Program-made: the position numbers and the translations under genes
Shown: piece by piece, positions 1 to 13,056 of the stretch
Position numbering within the stretch: the first letter of the stretch is position 1
How the letters are laid out: each line of letters opens with the position of its first letter
Notes under the pieces: model-generated
What the model saw: only the letters and a program-made list of their open reading frames with translations
Database searches by the model: none
What the model was told of the DNA's origin: nothing
Origin: Stercorarius parasiticus
Lineage: Eukaryota; Chordata; Aves; Charadriiformes; Stercorariidae
Length of the DNA: 64,000 bases
Assembly: GCA_013396915.1 (NCBI GenBank)
Contig: VWZL01000439.1
Span: 1,106-65,105 of the forward strand
Reading direction: 5' to 3'

Positions 1-1465
1 ATCCCCAATGAGCTCACTCGCATTGGTGACTATGAGGTCCAGTATGGCATCCCCTCGGGTAGGGCTGTCTATTTCCTGTCTTAGGAAGTTATCATCAAGG
101 CACTCCAGGAACCTCCTGGATCATCTACAGCTCGCCGTGTTACTTTTCCAGCAGATGTTGGTGTGGTTGAAATCCCCCAGCAGGACAAGAGCCTTTGAGC
201 GCAATGCCTCCTGTAGCTGGAGGAAAAAGGCTTCATCGGTAGGTTCCCCTTGATCAGGTGGCCTGTAGTAGACACCAACCACAAGGTTCCCCATGTTGCC
301 TCGGTCTCTTTTCAGCTTCCTCTTGGCTGTTCTTTAGGGACATCTCTTCACACTCTATCCCTTGCTTAGCATAGAGGGCAACACCTCTGCCCCTCCTTCC
401 TCACCTGTCGCCATTGACAGCCATGTTCCAGTCATAGGATTCGTCCCACCAGGTTTCAGTAATGGCCACTATGTCATAGCTTTCCAGCAGCACGATAGCT
501 TCCAACTCCTGTTTGTTGCCCATGCTGCATGCATTCGTGTAGAGGCACTTCAGCCAGGCTGTTGGCTGTGATGCCTTCTTAGAGGAGCATCCCTTGGGGT
601 GTTTCTCAGGTGTTTCCCTGCTGACTTGGACTACCTCAGGAGCCCCTGGCTCATCTCCGTAAGACTTTGGCTGTGATGTAGCATCCCCAGCATGCCTCAG
701 GGCAAGAGGTCGAAGGCCTTTCCTAGCATCCCGTCCCTCTAACCCTGATATGATGTCCCACCGCTTGTCACAGACAAGCCTAATATTATCATCCTCCTCC
801 CTCTTCACATCTAGTTTAAAGCTCTGTCGATCAGCCCCACAATCACTTGGGCGAAGACCCTCTTCCCCTTTGAGAAGGGTGTTTCCCATTAGATGCCAAT
901 AATCCCGGTGCTGTGCAGGCCATCCCGTTGTCAAAAAAAACAAAATTGTGGTGGTGACACCAGCCACAGAGCCATGTATTAATGGATTGGATGCGTCTGT
1001 TCCTTCCAGTGTCACTGCCTGCAACTGGAAGGAGTGAGGAGAAAATAACTTGTGCCCCAGACTCCTTTACCAACCTTCCCAAGGCCCTGAAGTCCCCTTT
1101 GATTGTTCTTGGGTCTGCGAGTTGCAGCTTCATCTCCATCTACATGGAAAAATCCGTAATGGGTAATAGTCCGAGGACTGTATCAAACCAGGGAGTTTCC
1201 TAGTTATGTCCTTAACCCAGGCTCCAGGAAGACAGCAGACTTCCCTGTGAGGAGGGTCTACCCAGCATATTGGACCCTCAGTTCCCCTCAGAATGGAGTC
1301 ACCAATGACTACAACCGTTCTTTTCTTCCTCGTGGGTGTGGTGATGATACAGGCAGTACTCCTTTCTGACTGTGGAGATGTCTCTAGCGTAGATTGCCCA
1401 TCATCCACATCCTCATTCGACTGGCCTTCCTCATCCAGTACCTCATATCTGTTGTTCGGAGGTAC

Positions 1466-1771
1466 TGGGGCAGGGGGGGCAGAGAGGACAAGGAAAGGGT
1501 TCACCCGCTGCCCCGACCATGAACTCGCCTCCATTCACTCCCTTCATTTAGGGCTTCTGCCTGTCAGGAGCAGGGTACAGGGGCCTCTTGATCACGGTTG
1601 CTTTCTGCTAGGTGCTCCTGGGGCAGGGGGGGCAGAGAGGACAAGGAAAGGGTTCACCCGCTGCCCCGACCATGAACTCGCCTCCATTCACTCCCTTCAT
1701 TTAGGGCTTCTGCCTGTCAGGAGCAGGGTACAGGGGCCTCTTGATCACGGTTGCTTTCTGCTAGGTGCTCC
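1466..1771. repeat. 153-bp tandem duplication inside CR1 ORF1
   Basis: Two adjacent units, about 1466-1618 and 1619-1771, read the same by eye over their length. The unit is 153 bp, a multiple of three. It lies between the coiled-coil and esterase-like parts of ORF1. No N separates the copies, so this may be a genuine recent duplication or a long-read or assembly error. Confidence 0.85.
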
Positions 1772-2044
1772 TCTTTCTGTATCAAGGAGGGCAAAGCCTG
1801 GATCCATCAGTCTGTTTCTTCTTCGGCCTCCCTAATGCTTCTTAGCCTTTCAACTTGCTCTCTCAGCTCTGCTACCAGGCTGAGCACATCATTTACCTGT
1901 TCGCAACATAGGCGGCAGTTCTCATAGCTGCCTCCCATTGCCGGTGAAAGGCTCCAGCACTCCCTGCAGCTGGTGGCCTGGACGGCTGCCTGTTTCTGTG
2001 GGAGTTCCGTCTGGTTTTCCACATGCTTTCTGGATGAAGCTGAG

Positions 2045-2652
2045 CACACGACCTTCTTCCGGGTGGAAGCCATAGCTAAGCTCCTTAGCCTCTTAGAGAG
2101 TGAGATGACTGCCCTTGTCGTGGTGCTCTCAGGCGACGCCCCGGGCTACACCCACGCACCGCTTGTTTGCTCAAGTGCTCAAGTGCCCAGCGACCAGGTC
2201 GCTGCGCTCCTGAAAGGCTTCTTGTATGGGGGGGTGGGGAGGGGAATTTACGCCTCGTTCCGGTCTGCCGCCGGGGGCGCTGGCTCGGCTCCGCGCCTCC
2301 GGCTGTCACCAGCCCAGGGAAATGCCGGGTACCGGCCCGGGCTGGCNACACGACCTTCTTCCGGGTGGAAGCCATAGCTAAGCTCCTTAGCCTCTTAGAG
2401 AGTGAGATGACTGCCCTTGTCGTGGTGCTCTCAGGCGACGCCCCGGGCGACACCCACGCACCGCTTGTTTGCTCAAGTGCTCAAGTGCCCAGCGACCAGG
2501 TCGCTGCGCTCCTGAAAGGCTTCTTTTATGGGGGGGTGGGGAGGGGAATTTACGCCTCGTTCCGGTCTGCCGCCGGGGGCGCTGGCTCGGCTCCGCGCCT
2601 CCGGCTGTCACCAGCCCAGGGAAATGCCGGGTACCGGCCCGGGCTGGCCGCT
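2045..2652. repeat. 302-bp direct duplication flanking a single N
   Basis: The sequence from about 2045 to 2346 recurs at an offset of 302 bp (2348 to about 2648) with only a few differences. The copies are joined by one N at 2347. The unit covers the CR1 ORF1 start and GC-rich 5' region. Overlapping contig ends placed side by side, or two haplotypes, explain this better than biology does. Confidence 0.85.
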
Positions 2653-2770
2653 TTTCCAGACTTCGAAAAGCCACAAAAACGAGCCCCTCGCCGGCCTTCT
2701 TTTGCCGCGATTCCCTTCCTCCGTACGGACTTACCTGCACTGGAGCTGCTGTCGTCAGCGAGTCCCCACA

Positions 2771-3934
2771 AAGTCATTTTACACGCTAACAAAACCTGCT
2801 TTTCTCAAGCCCATAATTTTTTCTGCTTCCACCCTTCCTACAAATCCCCCACCAGCCTTTTGGCCCAGATGGTCATGTGTTCTCTGGATGCTCGGTGCTC
2901 TTTAGCTCCCATACAATTCATCATCTCAGGCTCACTGTTATTTATGAAGTTCAGCAGAGCCTGCTCCTCTGTGTAATGTCTCTCTGCCTGCTGAAATTAC
3001 TTCAGGTTCCTTATTCCATGGCTAGGAAGGGGGATGGAGGGAGTGGGGGCAGACGCACACCCTTCCTTAGTATCCCATTGTTCTTGTCACAGCTATTTAA
3101 ACTCCAGTGAAGCCAACAGAGTTAATATCAGGGACACATATGGCCCTGTATCTGCAAGAGTGAAATTAAGTACACTTTGATTGGTTATCCTGTTTACGAA
3201 AGCTATTATTCATCTGTCATCTCCTGCCCACCATGGCAAAATCAAAACAACTGCGGCTTCTGTCCTTCCTGCGAAGGCAATTGAGTGGATGGGGTCTGGA
3301 CTCTACCGCCCACAACCAAAATTGACAGTTCCCATCACTGGCATTCCTGGGCAGACCCATGGGAGAGGAGGAAGCTGCAGAGAAGCCACTGAACTCCAGA
3401 AATATTATTAGAGATAACTGTGCAGAAGGACATGGCTATACAACTCAAAAGCTGGGACAACCTAAAGTTGAGTTTTCAGGACTAACTGCTCCAAGAAACA
3501 TCTTTTTTCCATCTAAACCAGACAGAGCTGATATAAAAAGCCAAGACACTGGTGTGCCTGCAAGAGTAGACAATGTAGAGGTAGTCCACAGATACATGTA
3601 TTTTACTGACTGTAGAAGGATATGCTTGACCAGATTAGACACATTTAGCTGCTCTGACCCATTGCTGGTGTTTTCTCAGTCATAAAACACAGCAGGAGTC
3701 ACTAGAGAGCACAGAAACTACTTAAAGAGTTCTTCCCCTATTGATATATGCTGAAGACATGAAGTCTGCAGTATGCACATTGCAAAGACAACCTGAAGCG
3801 CAATGTCCAGCTGAGCTCTTCCTTGGCTCAGCTGCTTCCCTGGGCTTTCACCACAGAGAAAGAAGAGCTCAGAGCTCTGCCTACAGGAAATAAACTGTGG
3901 ATCCACCACATGTAATTTGTCTTGGTTTCCTTAC
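2771..3934. other. No gene recognised
   Basis: Ordinary non-coding sequence of moderate GC content between the CR1 5' end and the TOGARAM2-like exons. Open frames here are short and lack family resemblance or matching splice sites. It is probably intron of the minus-strand gene whose exons lie at 3935-4916. Confidence 0.5.
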
Positions 3935-4916
3935 TTTATATCCTTTTCCCTCTGACTTCAGCTCCTTGTTATTCCCATCAATGTCGTCACAGTCTGTGCC
4001 ATCTTCCTCATGCTCCTGCTCTGTCTTGTTCATCCGCCTGGGCTGTGAGGAAGGAAGGCCATTCTGGATGCAAGGCACAGGTTTGAAGATTACTGGGAGC
4101 CTCTGGGAAGCTGACCGGGAAATTAGTGGCTTCAGTGTAACCCTCTTAGGGTCACTGCAGTCAGTCAGGCCTGCAAAAGAGACACAAAGTATAATAGAAG
4201 CAGCACTGCAAACCTAAAGCACCTGAAGCTAGATATTTCATTGGACAGATTTCTTGCAGACTTCTAAATAACTACACAGGGAAACATGCTCATTCTGGCA
4301 GACACTTGAAGCAGGCCAGAAGACAACACTTACCCACTTCCACAGAGCCACCAGAGGAACACCCTGGTCCTCTGGGCTTCCATCAGACAACAGGGGGCCC
4401 ATGGACCTGTGGTTACTCAAAATAAGTCCAGCTTATTCCTCCCGGCTCCTCTCCCTGCCCCACAGTTGTAAATTCCTACAGCAACAGGAGGGCTACGCAG
4501 GGGGCTGAAGCAGGGAAGGTTATTGCAGGGGTGCACATACAGGGGAGAACTGTTCACTGGGGATGTGCATTAGCTCTCTAGGCTGGGAAAAGACCCTTCT
4601 TCCCACAGAAGGGCAGGCAGGCTCCCGCCTTACCTCTCTGCGAGGCTAACAGACCGTCAGACATCCTCCTCGTCTTCAGCTTGTTCTCGATCTGAATGGT
4701 TTCCAGGGCAGCGCTGCTCACCTCCCTTTCTTGGGAGTCCTGGGTCAAGTCTTGGTGAGAAAGGTGGAAGAGATCACCTCCATCCCCAGTGCTGAAGTCA
4801 TGCACGCTGTCCTGACTGACCCTGCCAGCCAGGAAAGAGCTGGCCCTTGAGCATGGAGATTTCACAGCTCCATCCCAGAAACTCAGTTGCTTCTTCATCT
4901 GGGTTGTTAATATGGA
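3935..4916 (-). CDS. TOGARAM2: Two spliced exons, probably TOGARAM2 (FAM179A) near its 5' end; partial
   Basis: Two minus-strand exons fit together. The upper runs 4916-4634, with acceptor TTTTCAG and donor GAG/GTAAGG. The lower runs 4170-3935, with acceptor TCTTTTGCAG and donor AAA/GTAAGG. Starting at the ATG at 4898, the upper exon gives 88 codons plus one base. That base joins the two bases opening the lower exon to make a Gly codon, and the frame stays open for 78 more codons (join ...LLASQR-G-LTDCSDPKRV...). The peptide is polar and low-complexity, with an acidic patch (EQEHEEDGTDCDD). No TOG domain is visible, as expected if the TOG arrays lie further downstream, off the left edge. The name rests mainly on order: in mammals TOGARAM2, a microtubule-binding ciliary protein, follows WDR43 in the same orientation after roughly 30 kb. 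The frame is also open above the ATG to the acceptor, so the true start may be further upstream. Confidence 0.5.
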
Positions 4917-7364
4917 CTGAAAAGAAGCTGTAGATCAGGTAAAAAGGAAGAAGTGAGTTAGTTGACCTCATACCTTTACAATCAACCCATCTAATGAGTG
5001 AGGCATTCAAGGTTTTTTTAATCATTCATAATATCAGTTTGGTTTTATTTTTCATAAAACTAGCATCAGTTCAATTCTTCTGAACAGCACTGAGCTAGCA
5101 AGCCAGGAGAGAGAGGTTGAAGGCCCACTGGTAAGAGGGGAAAAAAAATATTCCTATTTCAGGCCTTGGCTTCTGTAAAGACTACCAGTAAAGACTCACA
5201 TGGTGCTACTGGTATTTCTGAAAAGCATAAAGACATCTCAGCAAGCACACAGACCTTGCCAGAGTTTCTAGAGCACCATCAAGGTCAGACCTGATGGGCA
5301 AGCAGAGGAAGCAATGGGGATTTAATAACCGAGACCACACATTGATAGCAAGGATAGAAACAGAACTCACATCTCATTACCATGCCTGATTTATGGCCAG
5401 TTGGGCCACAGTCCCTGTCCTTGCTAGCAGTAGTAGTGATTTGGCTTCTGTTGATAAAGGAGAAAGCATAATGAACTAACGATAGAGAGATGTGATGCCA
5501 TGTGTACTGCTGGAGTACAGCAGGATCATCTGCAGCTCTCTTGTCAGTCGCCTACTCTGACACAGAGCCAGCACATGAGAACTGACCTCCAAGGACCATT
5601 TCTCCATGAATTTTTTATTTTTATTTTTTTTTCATTTGGGTGAGGCCACCGTTGCATATTCAACCCCTTTCCATCATCACCTTCTTCTTCGGTGGTCCAA
5701 CTGCTGTCACAAAACTGCAAGTTCGAAGCAACGCTTCCGTCTTGCAGAGCTGTATATCTAGGTTCAAATTTGGGAATGCTCCCACAGTAGACAGCAACTG
5801 GGCCACGGCACTTAGGCACCGATCCCCGGCACTGCCCTGCCTACAGGGGTTCCTGCATGGGAAACTGCTCAAGTCAGGTGGTGTTAGCACAACATAAAAA
5901 TATATCCAAGCTATGCATTTTCTACATTCTGTCAAAATCATGGCCAGAAAGTCCAAATGCTGGAGCAGGACTGCTGTTGGCAGTCTTGCAGTTACGGGGG
6001 AAACGTAACTGCGTCCCAGCAGCTGCTTTGCCCATGGCTGGATGCCCCACAGCTGCAGAGGCAAGTCTCTCACTGCACCTGCTGCTGTTGGACAGAGTGG
6101 AATTGTTCCCACTAACTCAGCGCTGCCGCTGCAGCAGGAGCATCGTTTCACACATTTGATAACAAAGAGCTGTAGTGTCACACTGGACTTGCCACAAGAA
6201 CAAGAGAAAAAATGGGGGGTAGAATAGTTTGCTCCTTTTTAATACAAACGTATCCGGATTTAAGGTGGGGCACAGGGCTAACAATACTGGAGACTGTTGT
6301 GTGACCCCTACCTCTAGAACTTCCCACCAGTCTGCAGGATTTTTTCTGTAGAAAGGGGTAGATAAGATTTTATGACACATCCACGAGTAATTCTGAGCCA
6401 CAACTCAAACCACAAGCCAAATACTTCCAAATTTGCCACCCATCGGGAAAGGAAGGAGAAAAGCAGTTGAAACAACTGCTGTTGGAGCTAAATTGCCTGC
6501 ATTATAGTATAGAGTACAGAAGGACGTGAACTGCTTTTGAAAATCCACTCATAGGTGCCTCCAAAGCTCTGCAAACAGAACAACTATCACATGGAAGCTA
6601 GGTGCAGCCAGAAGGATCAATCATGGACACAGTTCAGGTAAATTATTACAGAAGGAAAAATGCCTCTGCACTCAATGGAAGAAGCAAAGGCAGGTCCCTA
6701 TTAGTGTGTTCTGTAAGCTTAAAACAAACAACAAAGAATGCCTGTACAAGGACTTTAGGTATCCTACTATCAATGAAAACTCACAATCAGATAAATGGTA
6801 TCCTCAAGCAAATTTCAATAGAAATTGTTCATATTGCAGCAAGGCCCTGTACTGCTCCACCCCCTGCCCAAGAGATTCAACTCTGCTCAAAAACTGTCAA
6901 AGCATTCGTCTGGAATAAAGCAAGCGATTTCAGAAAGGCTGGAGTTAGCCGAGACAGTTAACCCACTTCTGGCTTTCACATTTTTTGGTAGTCTAGATAA
7001 ATTCACAGAGACAGTTTAAGGCCAAGGTGCTTAGAGGGTTTTTAGGGCCTAATGCCCATTTTAATGAAAGGCAGGCACTAAATAGCGTTAAAAATACAAA
7101 TGTATGTCTATTTGGACTGTGTACTTTAAAACAAGGAACGGAAGTATCATTGTGAGTGGGACTAGGGCATAAAGCAAAGATTAAGGTATATTTTCTTTAG
7201 TCGTATTGCATAGGATGACTAAGAAATATGCCAGTGGCAATTTTGGCTGGTTAAGATCACCTCCTAAATAAAGCTGAGCATGCCCCATTGCTTAAAGTAT
7301 TAAAAATGCCCAAGAGAAATCAGTAAGTACCAGAAATGAGTGTATCCTGTAGCTAAAATAGAAG

Positions 7365-7440
7365 GCTGCCTCTGCTACTGACTTACCCTGTAACACAGAG
7401 CCAGGCTCTCCGTGCCTCAGTTTTGTTCCTCTGTCAGGCT
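7365..7440 (+). repeat. Possible MIR-like SINE relic
   Basis: The tract reads like the conserved core of an ancient MIR-type SINE (phrases such as CTGCTACTGACTTACC and CCGTGCCTCAGTTTTGTTCC). Divergence is high and the ends cannot be placed. Confidence 0.3.
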
Positions 7441-8552
7441 GTCCTACCTAAATGCTAGCATGCTGTAAAGCATAATTAGGAAGGGCATTACTTATGGTAC
7501 CTCCATGACACCCAAAAGCTTAATCGCCTAAATTCAGGGCAGAGCTCCTAATTCAGGCCAGCTACATGATATAGAAAACCCCAAATGTACAGGTATGTAG
7601 CGCTATCCCTTTCTCCCTTGCACCGAAACCACTGTAACCGGAATGATAATGGCAGAGCAATTTGCCCGCAGCCTGGGGGAAGCATGGGGTGTGCAAGATT
7701 CACCTCCTGCCACTGCTGACAGGAGCATGGAAAACGAGCTGCTGCCATTGTCCGTACAGAGAACAGTGGCAGAGTGAAAAAAGTGTTATAAAATGGCTTT
7801 CTGAAGAGGAAAAAGAAGGAACACAGCTGCATTTGAACAGCTCCGAACCCTGGTGACGTTTCAGTACTCCTTGTCATCCTTCTGCTGGGTTAATCAAAAG
7901 GAAACACGTCCTCTGGGATTTTCAGCTTCCTTGGATCATTAGCACCCAGTAAATGAAAACAGAGATTATTTAATGCTATCATTACTTTCTTTCCCAACTA
8001 ACAAGCTATTTTCTTTGGTGGATTCCCAGTGCAGGAAACATACAGTAGCATTATGTGAAACATGCTGGTGCCAACAACCCTACAGAGCCCATCAGGATTG
8101 GAGCGGCTATGGAGGTTGAACCCAGTATCTCACCAGCCAGAGGCTTGTTGCGAGGATAAAATGAAATTGGAGCGATGACAGTTGTTTGGCGTTTTTTTGT
8201 CCAGTGGATTTCGGCTTACAGGGCTATAATGCATCTGTAGCATTAAGTTTTTACGTAGAGTAAAAAAGCCATCACCCAGTGGACCTCAGCAGTTTCCCCA
8301 GGCCTGTGGGATAATCACAAGGCAGATCCCTGTGACACTAATTGCATCTCCTCCCGCTTTTCTGAATTCTTGGTGTCAAAGCCACTTAGGTTAGACACAC
8401 AAGCTCACAGGAATTGCTCCTGTATCTTTTCACACAATGATCCAAGTGTGATTACACATCCAAAATCTGTTTTCCCTTACCGTTGAACTTAACTGCTTTG
8501 AGGAATTTCTGAATCAGCAAACTTGTTTCCTCAGATATTTACCGTGCATGAC

Positions 8553-8582
8553 AAAAGAGCATCACCCACATGATGCTCTTTT
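8553..8582. repeat. Perfect 12-bp inverted repeat with 6-nt loop
   Basis: AAAAGAGCATCA (8553-8564) is followed by loop CCCACA and the exact reverse complement TGATGCTCTTTT (8571-8582). The stem does not extend further. No coding or repeat context explains it. Confidence 0.85.
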
Positions 8583-11500
8583 TACAAGTTCTGCCCTCAG
8601 CTTTCATGTGGAAGATCTTAAAAGTTCAATGCCTCTATCAAAAGGCCTGCAATGGCTGCTTCTCAGCAGAGCAGGGCTGCTCAACCATGAAACAAGAGTT
8701 ACCACAAGCAGCAGCTTACCCAGGGCAGCAAATCAAGAGTTAGGGATAAGCTGATCTGAATGCCAAACCTCATTAGCTCCTTCTAAAAGCACTTGAACAA
8801 TCCCTCATTCCAGCTCTAATGAGGTGTTGTGCTGGACACCACGGTTATTTGAGTACTGTACACAAGTTTGTTCCCACTGAGCACTGCGACGGTCTCTGTT
8901 GGAGCTGTGGCCAAGGGCAGTCGTTCTCCAAAGGTGGGTGATTGATTGCTCTGTGGGCTCCCGTGACTACTGAACACAATGAGACGAGAAGGAGCCGAGT
9001 ACACTGACGCACCTTTGCCTTGAGCATAACCCAGCCTCAACCAAAAGCATTGAAAGGTTTCCTCTCCTTATCGAGGTGCTTTGAAGAAGACCCTGAAACT
9101 GCAAGATCCTGAGCCCATGCAGGGGTTTGTAGAGCACCTCATGCAGAGAGGTCCTCACCCTGAGGGGCCACCAGGTGCTAATGCTGTATGATCACAAATT
9201 AGCTGACAGCAGTAATGCTGTGGGCACTAGTGCTGGGAAAAGCACTCAACAGTCAGCTGCTGCTTCTCTTCTGAGAGTAGGGACACAGATGGCACATAGG
9301 ATTTCTGCCATGAAGGGCTCTAGGAAAGGCTCTAGATGCCCAACACTCAATATACACTTGGGTACAGAAGCAGTCACAATCAGCACTTTGTACTAGTATG
9401 TCCTCAACTTAAGTTCAACTAGTGGCCCATGTCTTGAAATGTTAGGCTGGCTGCTTTTCAGCTCACGCCAGTTTCTTTTAAAGGCATTTTCCTTAGAAAT
9501 ATCGGGCTCGTCTCCCTCGATGCCTTCCTCTTAGCTGCCTTGGGGAGAAGGGTCTCCCATCCCATACTCCTGTGTGAAGTCATCCCAGAGGGCTACTAAA
9601 ACAAGTTCCCTGGCCAGTAGTTTCCTTCTGGTAGGGCCCTACATACTGGTCCACACATCTTTCATAAAGGCGCCAACCAGCTCCATGCAGTTTGACTACA
9701 GCAAGTTTCTACAAACACCTGCATAAATCCAAGATACCTGCAAGTGAGAATCCTAAGGGCTCTGTCCTGTTCCTGTGTAATCATCAGGCAGGGAAATTCT
9801 CAATGACCTAAGCAATTTCATTCAGCTGCAACATGGGATCTGAGTTTTGTATGGAAATTTTTCATTATGAGTAACAGGCTTTGGGAGCACAAGGTGCAAA
9901 GCTGACACGCAAAAGCAGGAGCATACCCTCTAACAAGACCGGTTTAATTGTCCATTTTATTACTCATATCTATTCCACTAAAGTCCCAGTACTGTACTTA
10001 GCACTTTACAGTATTTAAGCACCTCTGTCTTGTTTAGGCCTTAATTCCACCATTCAAGTATCACTGTAATATTTAATGCCTCCATTCACCTAACCTACAA
10101 GGCATCACCTAAATCCACAGGCATTTCAATCCCTAGAGTACCCAAGCGTCCAACGGGCTGATTCCTGCTAAACACAGGGGCATCTGACCCACCACTCAGA
10201 GCCCCACACTGTGGTGCCCAGAGGACCCAGTGCAGGACCTTCAGTCATGGTGGACAAACACCACTTTTCCAATACCTACCAGCTGGCAGCATCTACCTTG
10301 GGTGAGCTGGAGGCCACTAAGAGGTAAAGGAATAATGGGCTGTCACTGCAACAACCTGCAATGCTTACAGGGAGGGGGACAAGAAAGAGCTGCCAGATAT
10401 GAACGTGCAATACAGTAAAGCTGGGTGATGTAACCTTGCAATGGTTTGGCTCACTGACCCGACAGAAAATACCACATTTCCCAACTGCCATCATTTCCAA
10501 AACCGAAAGTGAACAAAGCTGAGGAACAGCATGAAAAGTGGAAGACTGCAGAAGCGGGGCTAGCTCTGCTGCCGATTCATTGCCTGGCCTGCAGAGAAAT
10601 AGAAATATAAATCTTAAGGTCAGAAAAATGTTAGGAGCATATAAACGTGACCTCTGCAGGCCACAGATTTTGAATAAATCTGGCTCCTTACAGGTCAATA
10701 TCTCCAACTGAAAAATGCAAATGATGCTTGGAAGCTTTGCAAAGCTCCAAAAGGCCCTGGGGTGACAGATATTATGCAAATACAAGCTGTTACCATTGTC
10801 ATTACAGCAGTAGTCTCTGCAGCAGAGACCCAGCTTGCTAAATTGGTAGGGGTGAGGGAGCATGGATATTACCAGGAGGAAAGGGAATGAAAAAAAAAAA
10901 AAAGGGAAGCAAAAGCATTCTCTGTGGAGAGAGAAATAGAGAAACAGAGGGGAAAGTAACCAGCAAACATCTCTGATAATGAGCAGAGTCCCTATATCTC
11001 AGTCCTTCAGAGAGTTTGGTTTGTCCTCCCTCTACTGCTGTGGCAGGCTGGCATCTCCGCACCCCAAAAAGAATTAAAGATGTGTTATACTGTGGATTTT
11101 CCCTCCTCACCCTCCTATGTGTTTCCCAGATACAATTTTCAGAGATTCATACTTTTAGTTTCTGAAAACAGAAGCTAACCTGGAGGCAAGTTTGTTCCTC
11201 AGAGTGATATTGCTTTGGGACTAGGAGTTTATGTATCAGAGAGCCCGCGAGCTCACTAAAGTTTGTTTCTCCTCTCTTTGCTTGGAGTAAAATGATTCCA
11301 CTTGTCCCGCACATCCTTTGGAGTGAGGTGCCAATGTTAAACTTAGTGAAACACAGCAATTTAAACCATTGGCAAGAGCAGACTTGATTACCATCCTGCA
11401 GGGATGAACCAGCACCCCTAGGAGCCATATCACACTGACCTAAACCTCAGCAGGGGCCAATTCAGAAAGTTGTTTTGAGTTCGACCTTCCTTGTTTCTAC

Positions 11501-13056
11501 CTGGAAAATAACAATGTGAGCCCAGGAAGGACCAATGGTGCAGTTTTTGATTTTTCACCCCAGTCAGAGCAAGGGGAGTTTGAGCAAGAGCTGAGCCGGG
11601 ACTTACCCATTTGCCAACACATAGCGGCAAAGGGAACCCTGGCAGCCCGAGCCACAGCAGAGGCCAGGCTGTCGCTCTTCTTATGAAGAAGAGCTTTCCT
11701 GTCAACAAACCACCCCATTTGCTCTGCAGCTTCCACCTGTCCTCCTCTCACCTCCTTCATCTGCCACCCCAAGCATTTCTCTTCTTCCATGCCTCCCAGA
11801 ACCATGTCTCTTTGCAATGACACCCAACCTTTCTGGCACACAGCTGGAGTCACCCAACAGAAGCTTCCCTTTAAGACTTTTTGAAACAACTTTTCAAAAA
11901 GAGAAAGGGAAAAATCGTCAAATCTTTCTCCCAGATTTTTTATGCCTCCTGGGAGAGACGCTTGCACTAGGCAACCTCCACCAGAGCACAGTAAAAGCAA
12001 TTCCTCTGCCTGGCTCCTGCCAGCCCCCGCCACAGCACCACCTTGCTGAGAAAGCAACAGCGCACGAGACAGGGCTGTCCACCAACCTCCTTCACAAACA
12101 CGCGTGTCCTTCACTTTAGAAATCTAGCTCCACGTTGTTAAGCTTGTAATCCCCCCAGGAGCTGTAAAGCCCCGCTGTGGGTTGCCTCCCACAAGAGAAT
12201 GTGGATTTCTTCTGCTCCAGGATTTTCCCTGCTCCCTGGAAGCAGGGACGGCCATTTGTCAAGCTGGATCCCTTCTCCTGGAGGACAGCAGGCTCCCCCT
12301 TCCAGGTGTATGAGCTCAGCAGCAAACAGTGTCACATACCAGGAATAAACAAGGCTGCATAGCAACCCCTTCTCTGAAAAAATCTTGAGCGTGAGATGCA
12401 AGGAATATCTTTTGCCTGCAGGGCTGGCAGGCAGCTCCCTGGGTGCTGCAGCCACGAGCACCTGAGGGACCTCAGCAGCACCCAGACCTTCAGGCAGGAA
12501 CACACTCTGAACTGCAATGAGCTCCTGGTCCCTCCCTGCCTGCATGCGACTGCTGTGTGCGAATCATCCCTAAAGCTTCGCAGAACACGCAAAGACACAG
12601 CAAAGTATGCATACGCTGGAAACCGATAAAAGGGAGGGGAAGGTTTCCACCCCCTTTGCTGCAGGATTTGATCACATCTCTGCACGGTGAATTGCTTAGC
12701 TAGGCAGTGTGAGCTTGGAGCCCCTCTCGGTTAGATCGGCGTAAATCCATACCAGCCCTACAGAAAGCACCACATTCAGGCAAGATTAGGAAATGATGAG
12801 AACTAATTCCTTCAGCCTGGCCCTCTCCAACATGGCATGGCCACAGTCACTGCAGTCTCCACTAAATGCTACCAAACAGGAATTCTCCACCACCCCCATT
12901 ACAAATATTTTATACCTCTCCCCTGTGCTCTGGATAATTGTGCAATATGCAATGCTGAGCAGAAATTTAGCTTTGCTGTTGCGTGTGTTTTGTTATTATG
13001 CTCACTTAAAAGCTACTTTTGTATGTAAAAATAATAATATTTTCACCATGTCCATG

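Larger units (their letters stand above)
1..2770 (-). mobile_element. CR1 LINE, 5' portion, degenerate
   Basis: The minus strand reads as a CR1 non-LTR retrotransposon from a GC-rich 5' region (about 2770 to 2080) through ORF1 into the start of ORF2, cut by the window's left edge. ORF1 pieces: a Cys-rich N-terminal part with a coiled-coil-like stretch (2073-1807, motif CRLCCEQVNDVLSLVAELRE), then an esterase-like part (1534-1130 and 1139-843, motifs VVVIGDSILRGTEGP and INTWLCGWCHHHNFVFFDNG). ORF2 starts near 560 with the endonuclease motifs LYTNACSMGNKQELE and DIVAITETWWDESYDWN. Reading is broken by a stop at 1807, frame changes and duplications, so it is not active. Most CR1 copies are 5'-truncated, so keeping the 5' end is less common. 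The right boundary is set only by the drop in GC content and is approximate. Confidence 0.9.
4917..13056. other. Long non-coding stretch, no gene recognised
   Basis: No spliced coding exon, RNA gene or intact repeat was recognised. It contains a perfect hairpin at 8553-8582 and a faint MIR-like tract near 7370-7440. If the exons at 3935-4916 are TOGARAM2, its promoter and any non-coding first exon should lie in this stretch or the next ones. I could not place them. Confidence 0.4.

Noticed and set aside
1293..1835. 180-codon plus-strand frame with a 51-residue repeat
   Set aside because: It is the antisense reading of CR1 ORF1; the repeat is only the 153-bp DNA duplication seen in translation.
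10276..10863. 195-codon minus-strand open frame
   Set aside because: Amino-acid content looks like translated non-coding DNA; no family resemblance or neighbouring exons.
11497..12114. 205-codon minus-strand open frame
   Set aside because: No recognisable motif and open frames overlap on the other strand too; treated as chance.
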